Positions 18,365 to 28,580 are shown, counted from the stretch's first letter. The stretch is DNA of 64,000 nucleotides from Chroococcidiopsis thermalis PCC 7203 (GCF_000317125.1 NC_019695.1:1-64000); one strand, 5' to 3'. The notes: generated from the sequence alone by a model not told the origin. Numbers and translations: made by a program.

Positions 18365-19468
18365 ATGGAAACTAAACCTTATCTGATTTTCAGCTTGCAT
18401 AACTTGCGATATGGAATTGATGCAACTCTCGTACAAGAAATTTTTCTGCTGCCAGAGTTGAATCCTATCATTGAAGCACCGACAGATATTGTAGGCATTC
18501 TCAATTTACGTTCTCAACTCATACCCATAATGCATCTCGGTCTGCGTTTAGGATACAAAATGCAGAATTGTCACCTTAGCGATAGCGTTATCGTTCTACA
18601 GTGGCAAGATTTACAGATTGGTATTATTGTTAATTCCGTTTATGAAGTCAAAAATATTAGTCCTGAAGTTATAGAAACAAATATTTCATACGGGCGAGTC
18701 AAAGAGTCTACAGCTCGATTTATTCATAGTATTGCCAAGCTAGATGCAGATATCATCGTGTTGCTAGATCCAGAGCAACTCATCTGCTCTGCTTCAGTTG
18801 AAGATATTTTACCAGTATTAAACAGACATTCAGATGAGATAGAAACTTTTGGCGATCGCCCTCAATTAAAAGAGAAAGAAATACATTCAAACGATCGGGA
18901 AAGCACCCATAAATATAGTTTTTACGATTTATATTATCCACAAGTTACCCCACAAGAAACAGCAATTTTTCGCGAACGGGCTGAGAACTTGAGACGGCAA
19001 GCCGAGAGTTCTGATTTTACAGGACTCATACCATTAGCAGTTTTCGGTCTTAACGATGAATATTTTGGACTAGATTTAGATGTCGTGCGGGAATTCACCA
19101 AAATTTGTCATGTGACTCAGATTCCATGCTGCCCAAATCATATTGTTGGCAACGTGAATTTACGTGGAGAAATTGTCACTTTAGTAGATATTCGTCAGGC
19201 TTTAAACTTAGCGCTCGATCGCGATCGAACTACCTCAAAAGCCATTGTCATTAGTTTTAACGAGACGATCGCTGGAATACCTGTAGATGAAGTTTTTGAT
19301 GTCATGTATCTACGTCCGTCAGATCTGACACCAGTACCAGTAGCAGTACATTCCGCTAACGATGAATATCTTAGAGGTAATGCCCCTTATTTAGAAAAAA
19401 TGCTCACCGTACTTGACTTACCTCAGCTTTTGTCCAAAAACAGCTTAGTTGTAGACGAAGAAATTTGA
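18365..19468 (+). CDS. Double-domain CheW scaffold protein
   Basis: CheW couples receptors to the CheA kinase. This 367-residue protein carries two CheW domains. The first spans about 1-145 (YLIFSLHNLRYGIDATLVQEIF, with GILNLRSQLIPIMHL). The second spans about 220-350 (LAVFGLNDEYFGLDLDVVREF, with GNVNLRGEIVTLVDIR). A charged linker joins them. Duplicated CheW proteins are uncommon compared with single-domain forms and could bridge receptors and CheA in extended arrays; that is inference. It is 115 bases after the PatA-type regulator and 7 bases before cheA, which indicates an operon. Confidence 0.9.
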   Translation: METKPYLIFSLHNLRYGIDATLVQEIFLLPELNPIIEAPTDIVGILNLRSQLIPIMHLGLRLGYKMQNCHLSDSVIVLQWQDLQIGIIVNSVYEVKNISPEVIETNISYGRVKESTARFIHSIAKLDADIIVLLDPEQLICSASVEDILPVLNRHSDEIETFGDRPQLKEKEIHSNDRESTHKYSFYDLYYPQVTPQETAIFRERAENLRRQAESSDFTGLIPLAVFGLNDEYFGLDLDVVREFTKICHVTQIPCCPNHIVGNVNLRGEIVTLVDIRQALNLALDRDRTTSKAIVISFNETIAGIPVDEVFDVMYLRPSDLTPVPVAVHSANDEYLRGNAPYLEKMLTVLDLPQLLSKNSLVVDEEI

Positions 19469-19475
19469 CAATTTT

Positions 19476-21965
19476 ATGATAGACGATCCCGAACTCAGAG
19501 ATATATATAAAACAGCTTGTGCCGAACGGATGCAGAAATTGGAAGAGTGCTTAATGCACTTAGAAAAACATCCAGGCGATCGCGAACAACTCGAAGACTT
19601 TTTGCGCGAGATTCACACCCTCAAAGGAGACTCTCGAATGCTGGGAGTACAGGGTGTTGAAACCCTGACACATCAAATTGAAGAAGTACTAGTTGGAGTC
19701 AAGCGGGGTGAGAGCAACTTAACCGCAGAATTGTGCGATCGCCTTTATCAGGGACTCGATGCCATGCGTCAGTTCGTCCAGGAGGCGGTTACGGGTGTTG
19801 CCCCAAGCGTCAATCTTTTTTACGTCCTCGCCCGATTAATGGGGGCGCAGTCCAGTCCTGCAAGTGAAGATGAAGAACTATTACCTGCTGATACTCCAAT
19901 ATTTACCGAACCCGTAGCCACCGCAGACATCCCGCTATTTGAGAGCGATCTATTTCCCGAACCGCCCGTTACTGCTTTAGAAGACGATCTATTCTCCGAA
20001 CCATCCGTCACTACTCCATCTGAAGCGATCGCTGCATCATTTGACCTACTCGACGACGATTTCTTCTTACCCGAACCTCCTGTATTACCGAAGATTCTTC
20101 CTACACCTGCATCACTGCCAGTTAAACAGCCTGAACCCTTACCCATCCCCGAAGCTAAAGCCAAGCCGCAGCCAGCTCCAACAGCCGAAGCAAGCGAGAC
20201 AGCCCAAACCAGTAATCATCAAATTGATACGATTCGAGTCGAACCGCAAAAGCTCGATACATTGATGACTCAAGCGGGTGAGTTAACAGTGACTAAACTA
20301 CGAATTGCTCAACGCATGGGTGAAATTGAAGAAATTCTCACCCTCTGGGAAGAGTGGAGCCGGGATGCTTTTGTCCATCGCTCGGTGTTTGACAAGATAG
20401 AGCGTGGCTTACAAGCCAACAACATCAAGCAATTGCAGAACTTTCAACATCGGTCGGAGCAACGGTTAGAACGCCTCGGCTCTCTGATTAACCATCTGAA
20501 AAGCACAGCTTACGAAGACACCGCTCGGTTAGATATTGTCACTGGAGAATTAGAATCAGGTATCAAGACTTTACGCCTTTTACCTCTATCGAATATGTTT
20601 GCGCTTTTTCCCCGTCTCGTCAGAGATTTAGCCAAGCAGCAAGGCAAGGAAATTAATCTAGTCATTGAAGGCGGAGATACCAAGGCAGACAAACGAATTC
20701 TAGAGGAAATGAAAGACCCATTGCTGCACCTATTACGCAATGCAGTCGATCACGGTATTGAGACACCTCAAGAACGGGAAAACTCGGGTAAACCACGCAC
20801 GGCAACTATTCACTTGCGAGGGTATCAAACTGCTAGCAGTATTGGGATTGAAGTTACAGACGATGGGCGCGGTTTGAATATCGATAGCATTAAACGCACT
20901 GCTGTGCGACGGGGACTCCACCGCGAAGAAGAATTGGAAGCCATGACGACAGCTCAAATTCAATCGCTGATTTTTGCCCCTGGTTTCTCGACTCGAACGA
21001 CAGTGACAGAAATTTCTGGTCGCGGGGTTGGTTTAGATGTGGTGCGGGCAAATGTCGAAAGAATGAAGGGGACGATCCAAATCGAATCTTTGCCTGGGAT
21101 GGGCTGTGAGTTTCGGATCAAATTAGATACGACGTTAGCCACCACTCAAGTTTTGATTGTGGAAGTTAATCGCATGTCCTACGCACTGCCAGTGGAGTTC
21201 GTACAGACAAACTTACTCGTGTCTCGGCAAGAGATCTTTGCTTTGGAAGGCAGTCAAACGATCGCCATTGAAGGTCAACCAATCTCTGTGGCTTGGCTGG
21301 ACGATCTACTGGAATTGCCCGCGATCGCCCCTAGTCTCAAATCTGCTGCCAAAATGCTACCTTGTGTCGTGCTGCAAGTCGGCGGCGATCGCCTCGGGTT
21401 GTTAGTAGACGCTTTACTCGATCGGCAAGATATCGTTTTAAAGCCGCAAAGTAAGTTACTCAAGCGTGTTCGGAACGTAACTGGTGCTACTATCCTCGGC
21501 ACGGGTGAAGTTTGCATGGTTCTCAATCCTCAAGATTTACTCAAGTCCGTACAGAAGAAGCCTGTCGCCATACATACCAGCGAATTCCAGCAGGTACAAA
21601 TCAAGCAAAAGCTGCTGTTAGTAGAAGACTCAATTATTATCCGCACTCAGGTCAAGCGCTTGCTAGAGGGTGCTGGTTATGACGTGACTGCTGCTGTGGA
21701 TGGGGCGGATGGATTCAACAAGTTGAGGACAGGTAGTTTTGATGCTGTGATCTCAGACGTGCAAATGCCAAATTTAGATGGTTTGGGGCTAGCGGTAAAA
21801 ATTCGCCAACACAAAGAATATCAAGAGTTACCAATTATTCTCGTCACAACTCTTGCCTCTGATGAAGATAAACGTCGAGGTGCTGAAGCAGGAGCAAATG
21901 CTTATTTAACTAAAGGTACGTTCGATCAAAAATTACTGCTCGATACATTGAATAGATTGATTTGA
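19476..21965 (+). CDS. cheA: Hybrid CheA histidine kinase with receiver domain
   Basis: This 829-residue kinase controls the chemosensory output. The N-terminal HPt domain has the phosphorylatable His47 in REIHTLKGDSRM. An acidic/Pro-rich linker with repeated LF.EP units covers about 130-245. A dimerisation helix pair and an HATPase domain follow (HLLRNAVDHGIE near 415, DDGRGLN, GRGVGLDVV). A CheW-like domain lies at about 550-690 and a receiver at about 710-829 with acceptor Asp near 761 (ISDVQMPNLDG). The CheA-receiver fusion is typical of cyanobacterial phototaxis, pilus and hormogonium clusters. It follows cheW by 7 bases. Confidence 0.95.
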   Translation: MIDDPELRDIYKTACAERMQKLEECLMHLEKHPGDREQLEDFLREIHTLKGDSRMLGVQGVETLTHQIEEVLVGVKRGESNLTAELCDRLYQGLDAMRQFVQEAVTGVAPSVNLFYVLARLMGAQSSPASEDEELLPADTPIFTEPVATADIPLFESDLFPEPPVTALEDDLFSEPSVTTPSEAIAASFDLLDDDFFLPEPPVLPKILPTPASLPVKQPEPLPIPEAKAKPQPAPTAEASETAQTSNHQIDTIRVEPQKLDTLMTQAGELTVTKLRIAQRMGEIEEILTLWEEWSRDAFVHRSVFDKIERGLQANNIKQLQNFQHRSEQRLERLGSLINHLKSTAYEDTARLDIVTGELESGIKTLRLLPLSNMFALFPRLVRDLAKQQGKEINLVIEGGDTKADKRILEEMKDPLLHLLRNAVDHGIETPQERENSGKPRTATIHLRGYQTASSIGIEVTDDGRGLNIDSIKRTAVRRGLHREEELEAMTTAQIQSLIFAPGFSTRTTVTEISGRGVGLDVVRANVERMKGTIQIESLPGMGCEFRIKLDTTLATTQVLIVEVNRMSYALPVEFVQTNLLVSRQEIFALEGSQTIAIEGQPISVAWLDDLLELPAIAPSLKSAAKMLPCVVLQVGGDRLGLLVDALLDRQDIVLKPQSKLLKRVRNVTGATILGTGEVCMVLNPQDLLKSVQKKPVAIHTSEFQQVQIKQKLLLVEDSIIIRTQVKRLLEGAGYDVTAAVDGADGFNKLRTGSFDAVISDVQMPNLDGLGLAVKIRQHKEYQELPIILVTTLASDEDKRRGAEAGANAYLTKGTFDQKLLLDTLNRLI

Positions 21966-22082
21966 AAGTCAAAATTTAAATGATACTCAACAACTAGAAA
22001 TGGCAACAAAAAACTTATTGGCAATGGTGTAAAACAATATTTTCTCGATTCAAAATTTCGTCAAACATAAGGAATAGCTCTC

Positions 22083-23876
22083 ATGAAGTTCTCATTAACA
22101 ACTAAAGCAATTGCTTTTTCTATCGCCCTTGGTACACTGCCAGCTATGGCAATCGGGGTGAGTAATTATATTTCTGCTAGTAACAACTATCGCCAAAATG
22201 CAATTCAATCACAAGAATCTCTCACCTTTTCTTTGGCAGATAAGGTTGGACGTTTTATGTTCGAGCGCACTGGTGATATTCGAGTCATCTCTAGACTGCC
22301 AATTTTGAATAATCCTGAAGCCACAAAAGACATTACTCAGCAGCAAAGGCAAAACGTGCTAGATGGATTTATGAGAATTTATGGCGTTTACGACAGTATT
22401 GCTGTCATGGATCTATCTGGAAAAGTAATTTTGCGCACGACTGGAGAAACATCAACAAATCTGGCAGACCGAGACTATTTCAAGGAGGTGATGAGAACTA
22501 AACAGCCAGCCATTGTACAACCTAGAAAAACATCAACTGGTGAAGTTGCCATTCACTTAGCTGCACCAATAATTAATGCTAATACGGGCAAAATGATAGG
22601 CGTAGTTCGCACCCGTATGCCTATAAAAAGCTTAGATAGCATTTTGAATGAAAAAATATTCAATGCATCACAGCAGGCGCAACAAGCCGGATCGAGTAGC
22701 AAAGAATATCATCTCGTGAGTTCTGATGATAAGTTCTTTGCAGCGCGGGAAGCAGAACAAGTGGGTCACGATGCTAAAGCAGACTTTGCTAGCTTTATCA
22801 AAATGCACGCCGAGAAAAAAATAGCTACAGCGATCGATATCGATCGCTTTGACAAAACAGAACAATTAGTTTCCTATGCGCCAGTACCAAACATGGAAGG
22901 AATGCCAGAACTTGACTGGAGCGTAATCTTAGCAGAAGATACAAAATCTGTATTTGCTGGGCAGCAGCAACTCATCACCAACCTACTACTAGGAACTGGG
23001 ATTACTTTATTGGTTGCTGGTGGGTTGGCAGTTCTATTCGCCAGCCGTACAGCTAAAATGATTCAACAAATTGCCAATGCTGTCGCTTCCTCTTCTACCG
23101 AAATTGGGGCAACAGTCGAACAACAAGAACGCACTACCACCGAACAAGCAAGTTCTGTCAATCAAACCACTGTCACCGTAGAAGAACTAGGTGCGGCTTC
23201 TCGCCAATCTGCCGAACAAGCCGAAGCCTCTGCTGCTGGGGCGCGTCAAGCCCTAGAACTCGCCGATAACGGTAGCAAAGCCGTACATCAAACGATGGCA
23301 GAAATGTCTACCGTCCGCGATAAAGTTGGGGCGATCGCCGAGCAAATTATGCGATTATCAGAACAAACGACTCAAATCGGTAGTATTTCCGATTTAGTTG
23401 CAGATGTTGCCAACCAAACCAATATGTTAGCCCTCAATGCAGCAGTAGAAGCAGCACGGGCAGGCGAACACGGTAAGGGATTTGGTGTCGTTGCAGGTGA
23501 AATTCGCAAACTTGCCGACCAAAGTAAGAAATCTGCCGAGAAGATTAATGCATTAGTTAACGACATTCAAGCTTCAATTAACGGCACTGTAATGGCGACG
23601 GACGAAGGCACGAAATCAGTCGATTATGGACTGCGCTTAGCCCAAGGAACTGTAGAGTCCTTCACTGGAGTCGCAGATGCCGTTAACCACGTCTTCCTCA
23701 ACAGCCAACAGATTTCCCTCAGCGCCAAGCAGCAAGCGGTTTCCGTGCAGCAAGTCGTCTCAGCAATGAACGAAATCAACCTCGGTGCAAAAGATACGGC
23801 AGCTGGCATCAACCAAGTCCGCGTTTCAACTCAGCAACTCAATCAAGTTGCCCAACAATTACAGGCAATTGTATAG
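22083..23876 (+). CDS. Methyl-accepting chemotaxis protein with dCache-like sensor
   Basis: This 597-residue receptor has TM1 at about 7-30. A periplasmic sensor of about 260 residues follows, with dCache features ([40 protein letters not shown]). TM2 lies at about 300-322 ([19 protein letters not shown]), and a long cytoplasmic coiled coil follows. The hairpin tip is [20 protein letters not shown] followed by [16 protein letters not shown] cannot see a clear HAMP domain after TM2. The cheR and cheB in this cluster could modify its glutamates. The ligand is unknown; cyanobacterial cluster receptors with GAF photosensors differ from this one. Confidence 0.93.
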   Translation: MKFSLTTKAIAFSIALGTLPAMAIGVSNYISASNNYRQNAIQSQESLTFSLADKVGRFMFERTGDIRVISRLPILNNPEATKDITQQQRQNVLDGFMRIYGVYDSIAVMDLSGKVILRTTGETSTNLADRDYFKEVMRTKQPAIVQPRKTSTGEVAIHLAAPIINANTGKMIGVVRTRMPIKSLDSILNEKIFNASQQAQQAGSSSKEYHLVSSDDKFFAAREAEQVGHDAKADFASFIKMHAEKKIATAIDIDRFDKTEQLVSYAPVPNMEGMPELDWSVILAEDTKSVFAGQQQLITNLLLGTGITLLVAGGLAVLFASRTAKMIQQIANAVASSSTEIGATVEQQERTTTEQASSVNQTTVTVEELGAASRQSAEQAEASAAGARQALELADNGSKAVHQTMAEMSTVRDKVGAIAEQIMRLSEQTTQIGSISDLVADVANQTNMLALNAAVEAARAGEHGKGFGVVAGEIRKLADQSKKSAEKINALVNDIQASINGTVMATDEGTKSVDYGLRLAQGTVESFTGVADAVNHVFLNSQQISLSAKQQAVSVQQVVSAMNEINLGAKDTAAGINQVRVSTQQLNQVAQQLQAIV

Positions 23877-24014
23877 AAAGAAGTCAAAAGTCAAAAGTGA
23901 AAAGTCAAAAGTGAAAAGTCAAAACTTTTTTACCGATCGCTCCCGACTCCCTAGTACGGGCGCACTGCTGTGCGCCCCTACCGACTCCCTGATAACTGAC
24001 AACTGATAACTGCC

Positions 24015-24443
24015 ATGACCCCAATTAAAGTTTTATTAGTCGATGACTCTCCCGTTGCTATGAGCATTTTCCGTAAAGTGCTTGATTCTGCACCAGAAGT
24101 GCAGGTTGTAGGTACAGCTCAAGATGGTGCAGAAGCTTTGAATTTAATTCCTAGAGTTCAACCTCAAGTAATTTGTACGGATTTGAAAATGCCCAAAATG
24201 GACGGTTTAGAATTCATCAAACATGTCATGGCAAAGTCTCCATTACCAATTTTAGTTTTGAGCGATGCCGTCCAAAAGCAAGATATAGACAACGTATTCC
24301 AAGTTTTGCAAGCTGGAGCCGTTGATGTAATGCCAAAACCCGCATCAGTTTCAACCGCAGATCAAGAAGAACTGAAGCGGCAATTAATTACCAAAATTCG
24401 AGTTTTGGCAAGCAAACAAGTGAGCGCTAAACCACTCACATAA
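24015..24443 (+). CDS. Stand-alone receiver, CheB N-terminal paralogue
   Basis: The 142-residue product is a single receiver domain: DDSPVA acidic pair, acceptor Asp in CTDLKMPKMDGLEF, and MPKPAS with the conserved Lys. It closely parallels the first 140 residues of the CheB encoded 106 bases downstream, including the tail LITKIRVLASKQVSAKPLT versus LITKIKVLSGVSVFTKPLK, and ends where the CheB linker would begin. It is therefore best explained as a duplicated cheB 5' part without the methylesterase. It could act as a CheY-like phosphate sink. Confidence 0.87.
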   Translation: MTPIKVLLVDDSPVAMSIFRKVLDSAPEVQVVGTAQDGAEALNLIPRVQPQVICTDLKMPKMDGLEFIKHVMAKSPLPILVLSDAVQKQDIDNVFQVLQAGAVDVMPKPASVSTADQEELKRQLITKIRVLASKQVSAKPLT

Positions 24444-24481
24444 TCGTTACAGGAAGTGCGCCAACAGAGTATCTGCGCGGT

Positions 24482-24509
24482 GTAGAGACGTTATATGTAA
24501 CGTCTCTAT
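24482..24509. repeat. Palindromic repeat, GTAGAGACGTT family
   Basis: A 28-base near-palindrome with arms GTAGAGACGTTA and TAACGTCTCTAT lies between the receiver gene and cheB. It could lower read-through between the duplicated genes. Confidence 0.75.
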
Positions 24510-24549
24510 GCCATTCGTATCACTTTTGTACGGTTGATTCGAGATCCAA

Positions 24550-25626
24550 TTGATGTCAAAATTTTCAGTAAAAGTTTTATTAGTTGAAGATTCACCTGTT
24601 GTCCTGGCAATTCTGAAAAAGCTATTAGCTGCTACATCAGAAATAGAAGTTGTTGGCACGGCTAGTAACGGTCAGGAAGCTTTGGATAAAATTCCAGAGC
24701 TGCAACCTAACGTAATTTGTACAGATCTACACATGCGAAAGATGGATGGTCTGGAGTTTACCAAACAGGTGATGGCAAAACACCCTTTACCAATTCTAGT
24801 TATCAGCAGTTCGGTACAGGAGAGCGACACCAATACGATTTTTCAGTTGTTACAAGCTGGAGCGATCGATGTCTTTCCCAAACCTGCAATGGGAACACCT
24901 TCAGAGTACGATCGCATCAAGCAAGAGTTAATTACCAAAATCAAAGTGCTTTCTGGTGTCAGCGTCTTCACGAAACCATTGAAGCAGCCCGTACTCTCGA
25001 CCGCAGCTCTACCCTTAGTTCAAGGTAGAATTTTAGGATCTCACAGCGGGTTATCTTCAATTCGGATGGTAGCTGTTGGTGCTTCTACAGGTGGTCCTCA
25101 AGCATTACAGAAGCTTTTTAGCCATCTACCAAGTCACTTTCCAGCGCCCGTTATTTGCACTCAGCATATTAGCGAAGGATTTTTGCCGGGATTGGTGAGT
25201 TGGCTAGCAACTGAGTGTCAAGTCAAAGTTAAGATTGCTCAAGATGGGGAAATTCCATCACCGGGAACGATTTATTTTGCACCAGAAAAGTGTCACTTAG
25301 AATTTAGTTCTCTAGGCAAATTTACTCTTAACCGAGCAACTGGCGTTGTAGACGGTCACTGCCCCTCAGTTACAGTCATGTTTAAATCTGCCGCCCAGTT
25401 TTACAGTAAGGGAATCATGGGCGTGCTACTAACAGGAATGGGTAGAGATGGTGCTACAGGAATGCAAGCGATCGCTCAAGCCGGAGGAATCACAATCGCT
25501 CAAGACGAGGCAAGCAGCATCGTGTTTGGAATGCCAAAAGAAGCGATCGCATTAGGAGCCGTGCAACACATCTTACCAATCCAAAGCATAGCTCCCTTCG
25601 TGCTGAGCCGAGTTTTTGTCAGGTAG
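24550..25626 (+). CDS. cheB: CheB protein-glutamate methylesterase
   Basis: CheB removes methyl groups from receptors when phosphorylated and deamidates receptor glutamines. The 358-residue protein has an N-terminal receiver (about 1-120; acceptor Asp in CTDLHMRKMDG, where the usual MP is MR). A linker leads to the methylesterase domain (about 170-355). The catalytic triad is visible as Ser179 in GASTGGPQ, His206 in CTQHIS and Asp300 in MGRDGATGM. It is the last gene of the chemosensory cluster. Together with cheR it shows that this cluster, unlike many cyanobacterial pil-type clusters, carries both adaptation enzymes. Confidence 0.96.
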   Translation: MMSKFSVKVLLVEDSPVVLAILKKLLAATSEIEVVGTASNGQEALDKIPELQPNVICTDLHMRKMDGLEFTKQVMAKHPLPILVISSSVQESDTNTIFQLLQAGAIDVFPKPAMGTPSEYDRIKQELITKIKVLSGVSVFTKPLKQPVLSTAALPLVQGRILGSHSGLSSIRMVAVGASTGGPQALQKLFSHLPSHFPAPVICTQHISEGFLPGLVSWLATECQVKVKIAQDGEIPSPGTIYFAPEKCHLEFSSLGKFTLNRATGVVDGHCPSVTVMFKSAAQFYSKGIMGVLLTGMGRDGATGMQAIAQAGGITIAQDEASSIVFGMPKEAIALGAVQHILPIQSIAPFVLSRVFVR

Positions 25627-25690
25627 CGCACGAGCAGGGAGCAGGGGGAAAGAGAGCTGGGGGAGCTAAGGGAGCTGAGGGGGAGAATAC

Positions 25691-25725
25691 TTACCAACTA
25701 CCAACTACCAACTACCCATTACCCA
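25691..25725. repeat. STRR heptamer repeat (CTACCAA)
   Basis: Five consecutive heptamers of the type CTACCAA/TTACCCA lie between the convergent cheB and TPR genes. Confidence 0.8.
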
Positions 25726-25732
25726 TTTTCAT

Positions 25733-26161
25733 TCATTCAGAAGCTTCAAACAACCACTTCCTAACTCGTTCCATGCTTTGCCAATCTGGTTTGCGGCTCA
25801 TGCCATCGGCAATGTTTTGCTTGACTTCATCCCGCATATCGGAATCAACCATGATAAACTGCATGGCGCGATCGACGTGTTCTCGCACGCCTTTTTGTCC
25901 GGTTTCCAGCATTGCTACGGCAAGGTTAACTCTGGACTGGGCATCTTGGGGATGTAACTTAACTGCCTTTTGCGCTGCTTTGAGGGCAGCATTTGATTTA
26001 TCGCTTAATAAATATAACCACGCCAAACAAGTCCAAGCAGCGCTACTTTTGGGAGCGCGATCGCAAATGTCTTGAAAAACTGGAATTAACTTCTCTGGTT
26101 CTTCGCCAGCCTTGTAGCGTTCGAGTGCTGATTCAAAGAGGGATGCAACTGTGTCAGTCAT
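25733..26161 (-). CDS. Small TPR-repeat protein
   Basis: The 142-residue product contains TPR-like helices (about 15-110): ALERYKAGEEPEKLIPVFQDI, SSAAWTCLAWLYLLSDKSNAALKAA and AQSRVNLAVAMLETG. A C-terminal region follows with SRKPDWQSMERVRKWLFEAS. I place the start at 26161 (MTDTVASLF). The longer frame up to 26224 encodes a stretch of heptamer repeat (YPLPVTRYPLPK) with no biological support. TPR proteins mediate protein contacts; the partner is unknown. The gene lies just downstream of the IscA-type gene on the same strand, so both may be co-transcribed. Confidence 0.82.
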   Translation of the reverse strand: MTDTVASLFESALERYKAGEEPEKLIPVFQDICDRAPKSSAAWTCLAWLYLLSDKSNAALKAAQKAVKLHPQDAQSRVNLAVAMLETGQKGVREHVDRAMQFIMVDSDMRDEVKQNIADGMSRKPDWQSMERVRKWLFEASE

Positions 26162-26178
26162 TGTCAACGGCAGGAATT

Positions 26179-26206
26179 TGGGTAATGGGTAACGGGTAAC
26201 GGGTAA
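26179..26206. repeat. STRR heptamer repeat (TGGGTAA/CGGGTAA)
   Basis: Four heptamers lie directly upstream of the TPR gene start. They extend its reading frame spuriously. Confidence 0.75.
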
Positions 26207-26257
26207 TGGATACACAACTACCAATTACCTATTACCTATTACCACTCAGCCACTCTA

Positions 26258-26614
26258 TTAAACACCAAACGATTTCCCGCAGCCACAAGTTTGATTGGCG
26301 TTGGGGTTCGTGAATTGGAAGCCGCCACCGATCATGGCATTACTGTAATCTAGCTGTAAGCCATAAAGGTATAAGATGCTTTTGCGATCGCACACGATCT
26401 TGAAGCCTTCGTAATCGTAGACTTCATCATCGGCTCTAACTTTACTAATATCTTCAAAATCCATCATGTAAGACATTCCAGAGCAGCCACCCTGACGCAC
26501 TCCCACCCGCAAGCAGAGGTCTTGCCCTTGGCGATCGCGCAGAAATGAAATGTGTTGCAGAGCTGCTTGGGTTAACTGAATGCCTCGCTGTTGAGACTGG
26601 GTTGCTGATGTCAT
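26258..26614 (-). CDS. A-type iron-sulfur carrier (IscA/SufA family)
   Basis: A-type carriers deliver Fe-S clusters or iron to target proteins. The 118-residue product shows the three family cysteines: Cys44 in GGCSGMSY, then Cys110 and Cys112 in TCGCGKSF. The fold-typical GVRQGGCSG and [13 protein letters not shown] segments are intact. The N-terminus ([15 protein letters not shown]) is typical of the cyanobacterial form. No suf or isc operon is adjacent; the neighbour is a TPR protein. Whether it is the SufA or IscA member cannot be decided here. Confidence 0.93.
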   Translation of the reverse strand: MTSATQSQQRGIQLTQAALQHISFLRDRQGQDLCLRVGVRQGGCSGMSYMMDFEDISKVRADDEVYDYEGFKIVCDRKSILYLYGLQLDYSNAMIGGGFQFTNPNANQTCGCGKSFGV

Positions 26615-26894
26615 AGACTGTTACAACTCCTGGTATGGTTTTAGAATGCAATATGCAGCTTTTTCGTCCATTGTAACGGCAACAGAGGTGCGGTTTGAGA
26701 AATTGTCAACGATCCTGACCAAAGCACCACAAAGATTTCTATCCTAGAATTGATAGGTCTAATTGGATGAAACGGGATCGGGGAAAATACAACTCCTGTT
26801 GGCTGAGGCAAGGCTGCCAATTGCTTAACTACAGCTCCCACACCTAAGTAAGATCGAAAGTTTGCACTGTCTCCCTGATTGGCTTGGTTGGTCT

Positions 26895-28541
26895 ATGACA
26901 ACTTCGTTAAATAGCTCCACGCGACGGCGTTTGCAGAAATTGAATCAAATTCCTTGTGTCTGGGAGGGCGATCGCCGCACGTTATCAGCGCCAAGCCCCA
27001 GAGGGGACGCAGAGGCAGGGAGCGAGTGTATTTTGTGGGTCGATGGCTCTCAAGGAGTCGTGCGGGCAATGGATGTCGTGGCTACCGACAGCGGACCCGA
27101 AGTTGTCGTGCGCACGCTGTTGCGGGCAATGGAGCATCCCAACAGCCCCGCTAAACCCGCTCGTCCTCAAAAAATTGTCGTGCGCGATCGCGAAATTCAG
27201 TTTTATTTGCGCGGCGTGTTACAAGAATTAGACATCGCGATCGATTACGTCCCCGATCTACCGCTAATTGATGAATTGTATCGCGGCTTTGAAGAATTTG
27301 GGGAAGCTCATCCCCCCGAATTACCACCTCAATATGCCACCGCCCTCAAAAAGAAAGCATTTGAGATTTGGCAAGCTGCTCCTTGGGAGTTGTTAGAAGA
27401 ACACCAAATTATTGCCGTCAAGCTCAACCATTTTGACATCGAAACCCTATATATATCCGTAATGGGCATGTTGGGGATGGAATATGGCATTTTGCTCTAT
27501 CGCTCTGCTGAATCCTTGCAAAGATTTCGGGCGAAAGTTTTGATTGAAGAAGATGCCACAGAACAGCTAGAAGAAGCATTTCTCAAACAAGATTGCTTAT
27601 TTCTCACTTTCGAGCGCTCGGAAGAGATGGATGGTGGTGGAGAATTTGTCGATCTAGCAGACCTACCCCTGTCGGAGATTGAGCCATCTTTTGGTAATAT
27701 CCATCCTCTAGAAGGACTACGCTCTGTCCTCTATGAGGAGGAGGCTAGTGCTGTTTTTGTTGCCTTGGAAGCTTTAAATCGCTTTTTGCGAAACGAGCGC
27801 CGACAACTAGGCGGGAAAACTTTCCCTGAGATTAGCCGCAATTATCGCATTACACTACCCTCATCCCAGTCGGAGAAAAAATCTCAACCCCTCAGCGTGA
27901 CTGTCTCCACCTTGCCGAATTTGGCTACAGAGTTAGAGGAAATGGCAGATGCAGTTGCAACTGAGGCAATAGAAGCAGAAGATTTGGACGACATGCCTCT
28001 ATTTCAGTCTTTACGGGACGATTTAATCCCAGAAGATTCTTTTCTCAGTTTGGGGGTTGTGTCTTGGGAAATGGTGCAGCAATTGCGCCAGAAAGTCACC
28101 CATCAGCAAGTCGGCAAGCCTACAGAAGCAGGAGATGGATTGCCAGTAATTTTGATTCAAACTTCCCGTCCTAAAGCCAAAGAAGCGATTGAGGCTCTCT
28201 TGAGTGCGGGAGGACTTAGAGGTATCGGTTTTAATCCCGGAGCAGATCCGTTTGGTGGCGATCGCTACGATTTAGGCGTGCTGCAAACTAATAATGGAGA
28301 GTTATTTCTATTTGGCGAATTTTTAGAAGACGATCCAGTTCACGTCGTCGCGAGAAAGAAGTGGAACGATCGCTGCAAGCATACCAAAGGCTATTGCGGC
28401 TTAATCGTCGCGAGAGGTCTAATGGGTGCTTCGCGGGGACAACCCCAAATGAAAGATATGATGGCACTATTTGAAGCGCGATCTCTTTCATCTAAAGATT
28501 TAGGCATTGGAATGCTTCAGTTAATGCCACAGATTGAATAA
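26895..28541 (+). CDS. Conserved cyanobacterial protein of unknown function (possibly DUF6930)
   Basis: The 548-residue soluble protein has no motif I can assign to an activity. The N-terminal half includes ILWVDGSQGVVRAMDVVATD and IVVRDREIQFYLRGVLQELDI, which resemble a domain I associate with DUF6930. A middle segment, IIAVKLNHFDIETLYISVMGMLGMEYGILLYRS, looks like a mixed alpha/beta fold. The C-terminus (about 370-548) includes PVILIQTSRPKAKEAIEALL and GVLQTNNGELFLFGEF. The start was set to the ATG at 26895 (MTTSLNSSTRRR), not the upstream in-frame ATG at 26862. The gene is divergent from the IscA-type gene and has no operon partner. Confidence 0.7.
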   Translation: MTTSLNSSTRRRLQKLNQIPCVWEGDRRTLSAPSPRGDAEAGSECILWVDGSQGVVRAMDVVATDSGPEVVVRTLLRAMEHPNSPAKPARPQKIVVRDREIQFYLRGVLQELDIAIDYVPDLPLIDELYRGFEEFGEAHPPELPPQYATALKKKAFEIWQAAPWELLEEHQIIAVKLNHFDIETLYISVMGMLGMEYGILLYRSAESLQRFRAKVLIEEDATEQLEEAFLKQDCLFLTFERSEEMDGGGEFVDLADLPLSEIEPSFGNIHPLEGLRSVLYEEEASAVFVALEALNRFLRNERRQLGGKTFPEISRNYRITLPSSQSEKKSQPLSVTVSTLPNLATELEEMADAVATEAIEAEDLDDMPLFQSLRDDLIPEDSFLSLGVVSWEMVQQLRQKVTHQQVGKPTEAGDGLPVILIQTSRPKAKEAIEALLSAGGLRGIGFNPGADPFGGDRYDLGVLQTNNGELFLFGEFLEDDPVHVVARKKWNDRCKHTKGYCGLIVARGLMGASRGQPQMKDMMALFEARSLSSKDLGIGMLQLMPQIE

Positions 28542-28580
28542 GCGGTCATTGGTGAGTGGCTGGTGGCTAGTGGCTAGTGG

